DNA of 43,058 bases from an uncultured Alphaproteobacteria bacterium (lineage in GTDB: Bacteria; Pseudomonadota; Alphaproteobacteria; HIMB59; GCA-002718135): the NCBI GenBank assembly GCA_902597015.1, contig CACJWQ010000002.1:92383-135440 (forward strand). The letters run 5' to 3'. Shown piece after piece: positions 6,795-15,194 of this stretch. The position numbers were made by a program, and so were the translations under genes. The notes under the pieces were generated by a model. It ran no database searches, was not told where the DNA came from, and worked only from the letters and a program-made list of their open reading frames with translations. How positions within the stretch are numbered: position 1 is the stretch's first letter; every line of letters starts with the position of its first letter.

Positions 6795-7801
6795 CTTTTT
6801 TTACCAAATAATTTTTCATGAGTTACTTTAGTTCCATCATGAAAGGTACCAAACCATTTGTCAAATGGATGTGTAATTTCACCATAGTTGCATTCAAAAT
6901 ACTTATGATGAAGATAATGATAGTACCCTGCACTTGGCACAGATTTACCTGTTTTTGGATTTACGATTAATCTTTCATAGCCTGAATGACCTTTTTGTGC
7001 ACCAATGGTTGTATGAATTCCTTGATAAATAAAATGAATTGGATGTGACGGAATAACAAAATGGACAAGTATAGTTGTAAGGTAAAAAATATGCTCAACT
7101 GGATGCATCGATAGTCCCGACCAAGGACCGACATTTACATTTTTATGATGAAGATAATGGAACCATTTATATAAAAAACTAAAATGCATAATACGATGGA
7201 AAAAATAGAAATGAATATGTTGTATCATTGGTACAAACAAAACTAGCAGAACAAAGTAAATTATTATGAATGGAGAAGAGAACCAATCTTTAATAGGAAA
7301 TAACATATAGTCATTAACAAAACACCATAACATTAAAGATTCATAAAATGTTTGAATAGGCACAGCACTAAATAAGCTCCAAAATATATTTTCTTTAGTT
7401 TGAGAACCAAATAGCCAATTTTTTCCTTTACCTAATGGTCTTAAATTAAATCTGTATTGATCTTTTTGAAAGCGGTAAACATGAAGATAGTAATGCCAAG
7501 CACTAGAATAAATTAATACAAAAATAAAATTTCTGATAAATATTATTCCTATCCAATTGATACTTAAGGTAGACAAAGTTTCGTAAGAAGGAAGCAGAAA
7601 AAGATATGAGAGTAACGCTAAACTAAAATGTAATGCTGCCCATGGAAATATATATCCATCTGTTGGATGAAATAGCCATTTTAAAAATTTTAGAGGTTTT
7701 GGAGGCCAAACAAGAAATGGGATTTTATCATGATCAAGTTTACCAGGGGCCCAACCTCCTCCACTATTTATAAGTTCATCATTATTAATACTTGTTTTCA
7801 T
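6791..7801 (-). CDS. Sterol desaturase / fatty acid hydroxylase family membrane protein
   Basis: A 336-residue integral membrane di-iron enzyme. Three to five hydrophobic segments are visible (about residues 55-75, 85-105, 155-200, 240-260). The histidine clusters of the family are present: HFYFFHRIMH, HYLHHKNVNVGPWSGLSMHPVEH, and HYLHHKYFECNYG near the C-terminus. Members hydroxylate or desaturate lipids, sterols or carotenoids. It follows the sugar-catabolic SDR by 23 bases on the same strand, so it may be co-transcribed with the L-fucose-type operon, although its chemistry has no obvious place there. A broken paralogue lies immediately beyond its 3' end. Confidence 0.9.
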   Translation of the reverse strand: MKTSINNDELINSGGGWAPGKLDHDKIPFLVWPPKPLKFLKWLFHPTDGYIFPWAALHFSLALLSYLFLLPSYETLSTLSINWIGIIFIRNFIFVLIYSSAWHYYLHVYRFQKDQYRFNLRPLGKGKNWLFGSQTKENIFWSLFSAVPIQTFYESLMLWCFVNDYMLFPIKDWFSSPFIIIYFVLLVLFVPMIQHIHFYFFHRIMHFSFLYKWFHYLHHKNVNVGPWSGLSMHPVEHIFYLTTILVHFVIPSHPIHFIYQGIHTTIGAQKGHSGYERLIVNPKTGKSVPSAGYYHYLHHKYFECNYGEITHPFDKWFGTFHDGTKVTHEKLFGKKS

Positions 7802-7824
7802 ATGACAAAATATTAAAATTTAAA

Positions 7825-8586
7825 TTATACACTAACCCAACCACCGTCAATTGAATAAGAGGAGCCAGTGATATTTTGAGCATCTTTAGAAATTAGGAAA
7901 TTTACTAAAGACGCAATTTCTTTACCACTTACAAATTTTTGATTTGGATGTTTTTCAAAGAGTAAATTCTTTTTTTCTATTTCTATTGATGTTTTATTTT
8001 TAGATGCTAGTTTTTTTATTTGTTTTTCTACTAAAGGTGTAAGTACCCATCCTGGACTTATAGCATTACAAGTAATTTTGGTTTTAGATAATTCTAACGC
8101 AATTGCTTTAGTTAATCCAATCAAACCATGCTTGGATGCTACATATGCTGATTTGTTTTCTGAAGCTACTAATCCGTGTACTGAGGATATATTAATAATT
8201 CTGCCTGAATTATTCTTTTTCATCACGGGAATAATATTTTTAGAAGTTATAAAACTACTTGTTAAATTTATATCAATAACTTTTCTCCATTCATTTGTTG
8301 GAAAATTTTCTATTTCAGAAATATATTGAATACCAGCACAATTAATCAATATATCAATTGTTTTAAACTTAGAAATAATTTGTTGAATTTTATTTTCTGT
8401 TTTTTTAATTTCTAAAAGATCAGCTTCAAAATAAAAAATATTTTTTTTAATTTTTTTATAATTTTTTTTAAAATCTTTTTTTAAAGTTTTATCTAAAATT
8501 ATTACATTATAATTTTTGTTTTCAAAATAATGAACTATTTCTAGACCAATACCACCTGCACCACCTGTAATTAAAATATTTTTCAT
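7825..8586 (-). CDS. SDR-family dehydrogenase, probable 2-keto-3-deoxy-L-fuconate dehydrogenase (or 3-hydroxybutyrate dehydrogenase-like)
   Basis: A 253-residue SDR with TGGAGGIG at 7-14, NCAG at 82-85, Ser135, Tyr148 and Lys152 (YVASK). The stretch from SSVHGLVASENKSAYVASKHG to PGWVLTPLVEKQI closely resembles D-3-hydroxybutyrate dehydrogenases as I know them, a group that also includes the 2-keto-3-deoxy-L-fuconate 4-dehydrogenases of oxidative fucose pathways. Context favours the second role: it is 21 bases downstream of the lactonase and in line with fuconate dehydratase and an aldo/keto reductase. The cofactor is probably NAD+, since Asp32 follows the second beta strand. The alternative, a link to acetoacetate from BKACE, cannot be excluded. 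Confidence 0.85.
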   Translation of the reverse strand: MKNILITGGAGGIGLEIVHYFENKNYNVIILDKTLKKDFKKNYKKIKKNIFYFEADLLEIKKTENKIQQIISKFKTIDILINCAGIQYISEIENFPTNEWRKVIDINLTSSFITSKNIIPVMKKNNSGRIINISSVHGLVASENKSAYVASKHGLIGLTKAIALELSKTKITCNAISPGWVLTPLVEKQIKKLASKNKTSIEIEKKNLLFEKHPNQKFVSGKEIASLVNFLISKDAQNITGSSYSIDGGWVSV

Positions 8587-8607
8587 TATTAAAAATATAA
8601 ATGAAAA

Positions 8608-9432
8608 TTAAAGATTGTAAAAATTTTTTGCATTTAATGAAAAAATTTTGTTTTTTTCATCTTCCGAGAAAGAGGAGCAATAATCCATAGCTAAATCAAA
8701 CCAATTTCCATATGAATCTGCCATGGTTAATACGGGCCAATCACTTCCCCACATTAATTTATCTGGACCAAATAAATTGAGAATAAAATCTATATAAGGA
8801 TCTAATTGATTTTTTTTATAATCTTTACCCACTTCAGTAACTATTCCTGAAAATTTACAATGAACGTTATTAGCCTTTGATAATTCAGTCATATCTTTTT
8901 TCCATTCATCAATTTCTGAATTAATAATTACAGGTTTAGCAATATGATCTATTACGACTGGTAGAAAATCATATTTATTTACAAATTTAATTAGGTGCTT
9001 AAGATGATTTGGCCTAACTAAGGCGTCAAATGTTAAATTTTTTTTATTCATATATTTTAAATTTTCACTAAGATTTTCTTTTAACATCCATTCGTCATCT
9101 TGAATATCATGTATCATTGGTCTGAAACCTTTTAAAAAATTACTTTCACAAAGTTTATCAATATCATCCTTAGCTTTATCACTATCTAAATCAACCCAAC
9201 CAACAACACCTGCAATAAAATCATGCTTGGATGCTAGACTTAAGGTGAATTCTGTTTCTGCTACTGTATCCGCTGCTTGAACAATAACAGTTTGGGTTAT
9301 ATTTTTATCTTTAATTAACGGTTCAAGATCTTCTGGAAAAAAATCTTTATATAAAACTTTCATATCTGGAGTCATCCATGAATAATCTCCTCTTGAAAGT
9401 TTCCAAAAATGTTGATGACTATCTACGTACAT
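8608..9432 (-). CDS. Amidohydrolase-family sugar lactonase, probable L-fucono-lactonase
   Basis: A 274-residue COG3618-type amidohydrolase. The N-terminal metal motif is H6-Q-H8-F-W, with H163 in IDHIAKP and D231 in the MWGSDWPV motif, which is characteristic of L-fuconolactonase and L-rhamnonolactonase relatives. It hydrolyses a sugar-acid lactone in the cytoplasm. It starts directly at the end of the fuconate dehydratase gene (9433) and is followed by the SDR, matching pathway order: dehydrogenase, lactonase, dehydratase, second dehydrogenase. Length is normal for the family. Confidence 0.88.
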   Translation of the reverse strand: MYVDSHQHFWKLSRGDYSWMTPDMKVLYKDFFPEDLEPLIKDKNITQTVIVQAADTVAETEFTLSLASKHDFIAGVVGWVDLDSDKAKDDIDKLCESNFLKGFRPMIHDIQDDEWMLKENLSENLKYMNKKNLTFDALVRPNHLKHLIKFVNKYDFLPVVIDHIAKPVIINSEIDEWKKDMTELSKANNVHCKFSGIVTEVGKDYKKNQLDPYIDFILNLFGPDKLMWGSDWPVLTMADSYGNWFDLAMDYCSSFSEDEKNKIFSLNAKNFYNL

Positions 9433-10719
9433 TTATTTCCAATATGTTCCATTATTATAATCAAATTCATTAAGAGAACTATCCTTTATTTTTACTGAAT
9501 ATCCTGGATTTGTTGGAGTTACATATCCACCATCTTTTATTATTGCTGGATTTACAAAATGTTCAGAGCAGCTTTCAGCATATTCACTTAATAATAAAGA
9601 GTGATTGGATATTATAAACTTATTAATTAGATTAAGATGTTGAACATATTCACATAAACCGACACCACCAGCGTGAGGAATAACTGGAGTATTATACTTA
9701 CTTGCTATTAAAAGAACTGGTAATATTTCATTAATACTTGCAATTCTACAGCTATCAATTTGACAATAATCTAAAGATTTATTTTCTATAAATTGTTTAA
9801 ACATAACTTTATTTTGTATCATTTCTCCAGTTGCTAGATTAACATCTGGATGTGCATCTTTAATTTTTTTAAAACCTAAAACATCATCAGGATTAGTTGG
9901 TTCTTCATAAAATAAAATATCGAATTGTTTTAATTTTCCAATATTTTCAATGGTCTCATTAACACTCCATATTTGATTTGAATCTACCATCAATTTATTG
10001 TCATTACCTATTAACTCTCTTACTAATTTACAGCGATGAATATCCCTTTCTATATCTTGACCAACTTTCATTTTAAAATGAGTCCAGCCCTTACTTAAAT
10101 TTTCTTCAACTAACCTTTTCATTTTTTCATCTGAATATCCTAACCATCCTGCTGCAGTTGTATATGCTGGAAAAATAGTGGAATTTAAATCATCTAAATT
10201 TGCAGGTAAATTTGTTTTTTTCTGATTAATTATTTTAGCCGCTTCATCTTTAGTGATGACATCATCAATATAAGAAAAAGAAAGTTTATCTAATAAATCT
10301 CTTGTTTCTAATTCTATTATGTATCTCCATAGTGGCTTTTTATGAAATTTAGAAATTAAATCCCATATTGCATTAAAAAAAGCTGCTGCCGCAAGATGTG
10401 TAACACCTTTTTGTGGTCCTACCCAACGCAATTGACTATGGTTTGTAATTTTTTCCCATATCGATGCAATATTCTTTTCTAATTCCTGAATATCTTTTCC
10501 AATTATAAATTCTTTAAAATATTCTATAACTGTACAGCAAAGATCATTACCCTTTCCAATTGTAAAAGTTAAACCAATTCCATTTAAATCTTCTTGATCT
10601 GTGAATACTGTTACATAGGTTGCAGAGTAATCACAATCAACATGAACTGCATCAGTTCCCAAATTATCTTTTGAAGTTGGAAAACGAATATCCTGAGTTT
10701 TAACATCAGTTATTTTCAT
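9433..10719 (-). CDS. L-fuconate dehydratase (enolase superfamily)
   Basis: A 428-residue acid-sugar dehydratase. Counting from an alternative Met nine bases upstream (10728), motifs sit at K219-M-K221 (catalytic base), D249, E275/E276 and E302 (metal ligands), and H352 in PHAGG. The N-terminal 'DIRFPTS...GTDAVHVDCDYSATYVTV' block and 'QKGVTHLAAAAFFNAIWDL' are the fuconate dehydratase signature as I know it, distinct from mandelate racemase relatives. It converts L-fuconate to 2-keto-3-deoxy-L-fuconate. I chose the ATG at 10719 because it forms an ATGA junction with the stop of the aldo/keto reductase, the commonest junction in this window; the start at 10728 would overlap by 13 bases and is possible. 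Confidence 0.92.
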   Translation of the reverse strand: MKITDVKTQDIRFPTSKDNLGTDAVHVDCDYSATYVTVFTDQEDLNGIGLTFTIGKGNDLCCTVIEYFKEFIIGKDIQELEKNIASIWEKITNHSQLRWVGPQKGVTHLAAAAFFNAIWDLISKFHKKPLWRYIIELETRDLLDKLSFSYIDDVITKDEAAKIINQKKTNLPANLDDLNSTIFPAYTTAAGWLGYSDEKMKRLVEENLSKGWTHFKMKVGQDIERDIHRCKLVRELIGNDNKLMVDSNQIWSVNETIENIGKLKQFDILFYEEPTNPDDVLGFKKIKDAHPDVNLATGEMIQNKVMFKQFIENKSLDYCQIDSCRIASINEILPVLLIASKYNTPVIPHAGGVGLCEYVQHLNLINKFIISNHSLLLSEYAESCSEHFVNPAIIKDGGYVTPTNPGYSVKIKDSSLNEFDYNNGTYWK

Positions 10720-11717
10720 ATTGGGCATCTTTCATCAATTAATTTTTCATTAAGTAAATCTTTCCATAAATCTTCAGGAATAGGAAAATTTAAATAATCT
10801 AAATTTTGCTTTACTTGTTCCACTCTATCCATCCCCAAAATCATGGAAGTGACAAGTTTATTCGTATAACAAAATTGAATTGCTGCCGCGGGAACAGGTA
10901 CCTCATATTTTTTACATATGTTAGCAATTTTTAAATATCGTTGTTTAACTTCTTCAGGAATTTTATCATAAAAGTAGGTAATATTTTCACCAACACCTTT
11001 AGCTAAAATTCCAGAATTAAAAATTCCAGCAAGAATAATGCCTATATTATTTTTTTCAGCAATTGGGAAAAAATCATTTAAAGCATTTTGATCTAATAAT
11101 GAATATCTACCAGCTAGCACCATACAATCAAAATCACCAGCTTTAGCAAATCTTGCACATATATCAGAATCATTTACGCCTACGCCAATAGCTTTAATTA
11201 CTTTTTCTTCTTTTAGTTTTTGAACAGCTTTATATGCTCCGTCCATTGCTAATTTGAAATAATGATCAACCTCATTACCAAAATTGAATCGATCTACATC
11301 ATGAATTAAGCAAATATCTACTTTTGAAACAGCTAATCTTAGCAATGATTGTTCAAATGCTCTCATCACACCATCATATGAATAATCTAAATTAGGAGAA
11401 AAATTTAAACTTCCTGCAAATCTTCCCCTATCTATACTTTCTTTTTTTGCTGGAGTAAGATACCTGCCAACTTTAGTTGATAAAAAATAACTTTCTTCAT
11501 CTACAGTTTTTAAAAAGTTACCTAATCTGTGTTCACTTAAACCATAACCATAAAGCGGAGATGTATCATAAATATTAATACCTTCGTTATAGGTTTTTTC
11601 AAGGATATCATAACAATTTCGTTCATCGAGGTTTTCGAATAAATTACCTAAAGGTGCTCCACCAAAACCTATAGCAGTTAAGTTTATATTTGTATTTCCA
11701 AGTTGTCTTTTATTCAT
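10716..11717 (-). CDS. Aldo/keto reductase, probable L-fucose (D-threo-aldose) 1-dehydrogenase
   Basis: A 333-residue TIM-barrel oxidoreductase with the AKR tetrad D51, Y56, K82 and H139 (IYDTSPLYGYGLSE, STKVGR, CLIHDVD). The 'DTSPLYGYGLSEHRLG' block and the insertion after the STKVGR lysine match the D-threo-aldose / L-fucose dehydrogenase branch. It would oxidise the pyranose at C1 to the lactone that the next enzyme opens. The gene overlaps the ABC ATPase by 8 bases and fuconate dehydratase by about 4, so import and first oxidation are co-translated. Other 6-deoxy or threo-configured sugars (D-arabinose, L-galactose) are possible substrates. Confidence 0.87.
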   Translation of the reverse strand: MNKRQLGNTNINLTAIGFGGAPLGNLFENLDERNCYDILEKTYNEGINIYDTSPLYGYGLSEHRLGNFLKTVDEESYFLSTKVGRYLTPAKKESIDRGRFAGSLNFSPNLDYSYDGVMRAFEQSLLRLAVSKVDICLIHDVDRFNFGNEVDHYFKLAMDGAYKAVQKLKEEKVIKAIGVGVNDSDICARFAKAGDFDCMVLAGRYSLLDQNALNDFFPIAEKNNIGIILAGIFNSGILAKGVGENITYFYDKIPEEVKQRYLKIANICKKYEVPVPAAAIQFCYTNKLVTSMILGMDRVEQVKQNLDYLNFPIPEDLWKDLLNEKLIDERCPI

Positions 11718-13218
11718 GAATATTCCTCATAATTGATGAACTCATTTCTTCATAGCTATGATTATTTATTGTTTCACCAACTACTTTAAAATCTTTCATC
11801 GTTATAATTCTATCAGCTAAACTAATCATTTCAGGCATATCACTAGTTATTAAAATAATTGATGTGCCTTTTAAAGATAGTTCAATAATTAATTCATGAA
11901 GGTAAGATTTTGTTTTTATATCAATACCAACTGTAGGTTCATCAATAAATAATATATCAGTTCCAGAAGCTAGCCATTTAGCTACACTAATTTTTTGCTG
12001 ATTACCTCCAGATAAATTAGAAACGATTTGTTGATATGAAGGTGTTTTTACTTCAAGTTGTTTCACGTAAGGATCTACTTTATTATAAACTATACTATCA
12101 TTCAAAAAAGATAATATTTTTTTCAAATTTGACCAGACTGTTATTCCAGCATTGGATAAAACATCATGCATTAGAATTAATCCTTCTTTTTTTCTGTCTT
12201 CACTTATGTATCCGATTTTATATTTTTCTAGTGCATCTTTTGGGGATTTAATTTTAATTTCTTTATTGTTGAGTAAAATCTGTCCAGAATTAATTTTATC
12301 AAGCCCAAGTACACATTTTATTAATTCCGTTCTTCCTGCCCCGACTAAACCATACAATCCAAGTATTTCACCTTTTTTTAAATTTAAATTAATATTTTTA
12401 TGACCAAGGTCAGTGTTTATTGATTGCAGATCTAATAAATTTTCATCCGTAAAATCAATATTTTTTTTAGATTTAATTATTTGTTCATCTCTACCAATCA
12501 TTAATTTAACAAGTTTCTGTCTATTAAGATTAGTAATTTGTTCAGACTCACAAGCATTTTTACCATCTCTCAAAACAGTAACTTCATCACATATTTCAAA
12601 TACTTCCTCTAATTTGTGACTAACAAAAACTATACTTACGTCTTGCTCAACAACTAATCGCTTAAGTAATGCAAATAAATTTTTTGTATCTTGTGGGGAT
12701 AATGATGAAGTTGGCTCATCTAATAACAGTATTTTTGACTCTAAGGATAAAGCTTTAGCTATTTCACACAGTTGCATTTTTGCAACTGTTAAATCTGAGA
12801 CTATAGTATTTGGATCTATATCCAACTCCATAATATCAAGCCATTTTTTTGATTCTTTTGCAACAGTATTATAATCTATTAAACCTAAATTATTTTTAGG
12901 AAGATTGGTTAACATTAAATTTTCACCAACCGAAAACCTCCTAATTAAATTTCTTTCTTGGTGCACAACTGAAATTCCAGCATTCATTGCTTCATTTGGT
13001 GAAGAAAAAGATTTCTCTTGATCATTTAAAAATAGTTTACCTTCGTTTTGGTTGTAAACTCCTGTTATGATTTTAATTAATGTAGATTTACCTGCTCCAT
13101 TTTCACCAAGAAGTGCATGGATTGATTTTTTTTTGAGTTTAAAATTTGCATTATCAAGCGCTTTAACACCAGGAAAATTTTTTGTAATATTATTAAGTTC
13201 TAAAATATAATCACTCAT
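11710..13218 (-). CDS. Sugar ABC transporter ATP-binding protein (CUT2; RbsA/XylG/MglA-like)
   Basis: A 502-residue protein with two tandem ABC domains, the standard size for CUT2 ATPases. The first domain has Walker A GENGAGKS at 38-45 and a Walker B in LLLDEPTSSLS. The second has the degenerate A-loop GLVGAGRTEL, a canonical LSGGNQQK signature and LFIDEPTVGID, which is the usual asymmetry of this family. It energises import by the two permeases encoded just upstream, with 8-base overlaps on both sides. From context the substrate is probably L-fucose or a related 6-deoxy or aldose sugar. Confidence 0.93.
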   Translation of the reverse strand: MSDYILELNNITKNFPGVKALDNANFKLKKKSIHALLGENGAGKSTLIKIITGVYNQNEGKLFLNDQEKSFSSPNEAMNAGISVVHQERNLIRRFSVGENLMLTNLPKNNLGLIDYNTVAKESKKWLDIMELDIDPNTIVSDLTVAKMQLCEIAKALSLESKILLLDEPTSSLSPQDTKNLFALLKRLVVEQDVSIVFVSHKLEEVFEICDEVTVLRDGKNACESEQITNLNRQKLVKLMIGRDEQIIKSKKNIDFTDENLLDLQSINTDLGHKNINLNLKKGEILGLYGLVGAGRTELIKCVLGLDKINSGQILLNNKEIKIKSPKDALEKYKIGYISEDRKKEGLILMHDVLSNAGITVWSNLKKILSFLNDSIVYNKVDPYVKQLEVKTPSYQQIVSNLSGGNQQKISVAKWLASGTDILFIDEPTVGIDIKTKSYLHELIIELSLKGTSIILITSDMPEMISLADRIITMKDFKVVGETINNHSYEEMSSSIMRNIHE

Positions 13219-14179
13219 CTGAAAAAACCTTTGTTCTTCTCTCTTCTCTATATTCTCTGTATCTATTTATAAATACTGCTAATAAAATCATAAAGCCTAA
13301 AAAAATTTGAACAAAAAAAGGATCAATTTTAAAAATAACTAAAGCTTGAGAAATTATAGAAACTAATATCACTCCAAAAGCAGTAGCAATAACATCTACT
13401 TTTCCTCCAGCCAGTATAGCACCTCCAATTACTGGTGCAGCAAATGAAGGTAACAACCACGAATCGCCAATATTAGGTGTCCCAAGTTGTAATCTACAAA
13501 CAACTAACATTCCACCTATGGCTGCCAAAAGACCGGATATAACATGAGCATAGATAACTATTTTTGTTGAAGATATACCTATTAATTCTGATGATTGAAC
13601 ATTATTACCATATGCTAGCATATATCTTCCAAGAGATGTTCTATTCATTAAAATCCACATCAGAATAGTTATAATAATTGGTATGATTACTAAGTAAGGT
13701 ATAGGGCCAAAGATTTTTGCGTTTCCAAAAAATTTTACAGCTTCGGGAATTTCATAAAAAGGTTGAGCCTCTGTTATTCCTAAATTCATTCCTTTAAAAA
13801 TGTAAAGTGTAGCTAGAGTAATAATAAAAGCTGATATGCCAGTTTTAACGGTGATGTATCCATTTATAAAACCACAAGCAAGACCAATTAATAATCCAAT
13901 AAGAACAGCAGGCAAAATAGACATGCTATAAACTTCCATTAATCCGGTAAATGAAATTGCAACTAAGCCTCCAATTGCTCCAACAGATAAGTTCATTTGA
14001 CCAATTGCAATGATAATCATTTGTGACATTGCCACAACGAGCATCAAACTAACACTCAGCATTAAAACATATAAGTTAAATGGAGAAATAAATGCAGGCT
14101 TAAACAATGAAATTAAAATTGAGCCAAAAATTAAAACTAAACCAAGTCCAAACCAATCTTTTTTTAAAAGTGCGCTCAT
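13211..14179 (-). CDS. Sugar ABC transporter permease (CUT2; RbsC-like), second copy
   Basis: A 322-residue inner-membrane permease with about eight to ten hydrophobic segments. Typical CUT2 features are 'IAIGQMNLSVGAIGGLVAI' near residues 57-75, 'GFINGYITVKTGISAFIITLATLYIFKGM' around 107-135 and 'APVIGGAILAGGKVDV' near 248. The end is charged (REYREERRTK). It overlaps the partner permease by ATGA and the ATPase by 8 bases. The two permeases are clearly different sequences and probably form a heterodimer. Confidence 0.92.
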   Translation of the reverse strand: MSALLKKDWFGLGLVLIFGSILISLFKPAFISPFNLYVLMLSVSLMLVVAMSQMIIIAIGQMNLSVGAIGGLVAISFTGLMEVYSMSILPAVLIGLLIGLACGFINGYITVKTGISAFIITLATLYIFKGMNLGITEAQPFYEIPEAVKFFGNAKIFGPIPYLVIIPIIITILMWILMNRTSLGRYMLAYGNNVQSSELIGISSTKIVIYAHVISGLLAAIGGMLVVCRLQLGTPNIGDSWLLPSFAAPVIGGAILAGGKVDVIATAFGVILVSIISQALVIFKIDPFFVQIFLGFMILLAVFINRYREYREERRTKVFSDE

Positions 14180-15162
14180 GAAACAATTGAATTTTTAACA
14201 GTAAAATATTCTCTAGCTCTATCTAGCAGAACAGCTCCTAATAATATGATCCCAAGAAAAAATCTTACCCAGAATTCACCAACGTCGATTAAGTATAATC
14301 CATTATTTATTAATGTTACAAGAATTGCTCCTAGCATTGTTCCAAAAACTGTAACCTTGCCACCAGAAAGAAGTGTTCCACCTAATACTGGAGCTAAGAA
14401 AGCTGGTAATAACCAATCAAATCCTAAATGACCAGCCATAGACGGAATTGCAGCTCCAATTCTTGCTGTTAACATAATACCTGCAAGTGCTGCTAAGAAG
14501 CCTGAAAGCATATGACAATAAATAAACATTCTATCTACAGAAATACCTGATAATTCTGCAGCATCAGGATTAGCTCCAGCTGCGATAAGCTTTCGGCCAA
14601 TATCAGTGTATTTAAAAATGTAATAAAGTACAAAACAAGTCATCACACTGATAATTAGTAATGGTGAAATATACTTATTGAAAAGTTTTAAACTCCCAAA
14701 ATCAGTAAAAGCCTCTGGTAATTTTCTAAATGCTTCTGCTTCAGTGAGCAAGGTCATGAAACCAAAATAAATACTCATCGTTGCCAGCGTAACAATGAAA
14801 CTATGAACACCAGTTCTGACAGTTACAAATCCATTAATCCAGCCTAGAAATGAACCAAAAGCTAAAACTAAAATGATTGTAATAGAAATAGGAATTCCCA
14901 TACTTTCCATACACCAACCACCAAACATTGCTGCAGAAACACCTAAAGCACCTAGAGATAGATTTAAACCTCCAGTAAGTATAACTACCATCATTGCTAA
15001 ACCAATCATTATATCCAGAGCGACTACTCTTGAGAGAGCATAAATATTAAATCTTGAAGTAAATCCATCAGTTGAAAAGGAAAAAATACAAATAAATACA
15101 ATTACCAATATAAGTAAACCAAACTGATTAGTTTTTACAAAATTAGGAATTTTATTATTCAT
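14176..15162 (-). CDS. Sugar ABC transporter permease (CUT2; RbsC-like), first copy
   Basis: A 328-residue membrane protein with the family blocks 'VVILTGGLNLSLGALG', 'GWINGFVTVRTGVHSFIVTLATMSIYFG' and 'APVLGGTLLSGGKVTVFG'. It is the first gene after the binding protein. Its ATG directly follows the U-run of a terminator-like hairpin, and there is no room for a Shine-Dalgarno sequence, so expression should be much lower than that of the binding protein. It overlaps the second permease by ATGA. Confidence 0.92.
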   Translation of the reverse strand: MNNKIPNFVKTNQFGLLILVIVFICIFSFSTDGFTSRFNIYALSRVVALDIMIGLAMMVVILTGGLNLSLGALGVSAAMFGGWCMESMGIPISITIILVLAFGSFLGWINGFVTVRTGVHSFIVTLATMSIYFGFMTLLTEAEAFRKLPEAFTDFGSLKLFNKYISPLLIISVMTCFVLYYIFKYTDIGRKLIAAGANPDAAELSGISVDRMFIYCHMLSGFLAALAGIMLTARIGAAIPSMAGHLGFDWLLPAFLAPVLGGTLLSGGKVTVFGTMLGAILVTLINNGLYLIDVGEFWVRFFLGIILLGAVLLDRAREYFTVKNSIVS

Positions 15163-15186
15163 AAAAAAAGGGGGCTTAATGCCCCC
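15163..15186 (-). terminator. Terminator-like attenuator between binding protein and permeases
   Basis: On the minus strand GGGGGC-ATTAA-GCCCCC is followed by seven T residues, then directly by the permease ATG at 15162. This is a textbook intrinsic terminator placed inside an operon. Partial read-through would give high binding protein and low permease mRNA. Confidence 0.85.
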
Positions 15187-15194
15187 ATATTATT

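Noticed and set aside
6532-7801. Desaturase inverted repeat as an amplification fold-back chimera like the one at 42.74 kb
   Set aside because: The two copies differ clearly in protein and DNA sequence, so they are diverged paralogues and not the same locus read twice.
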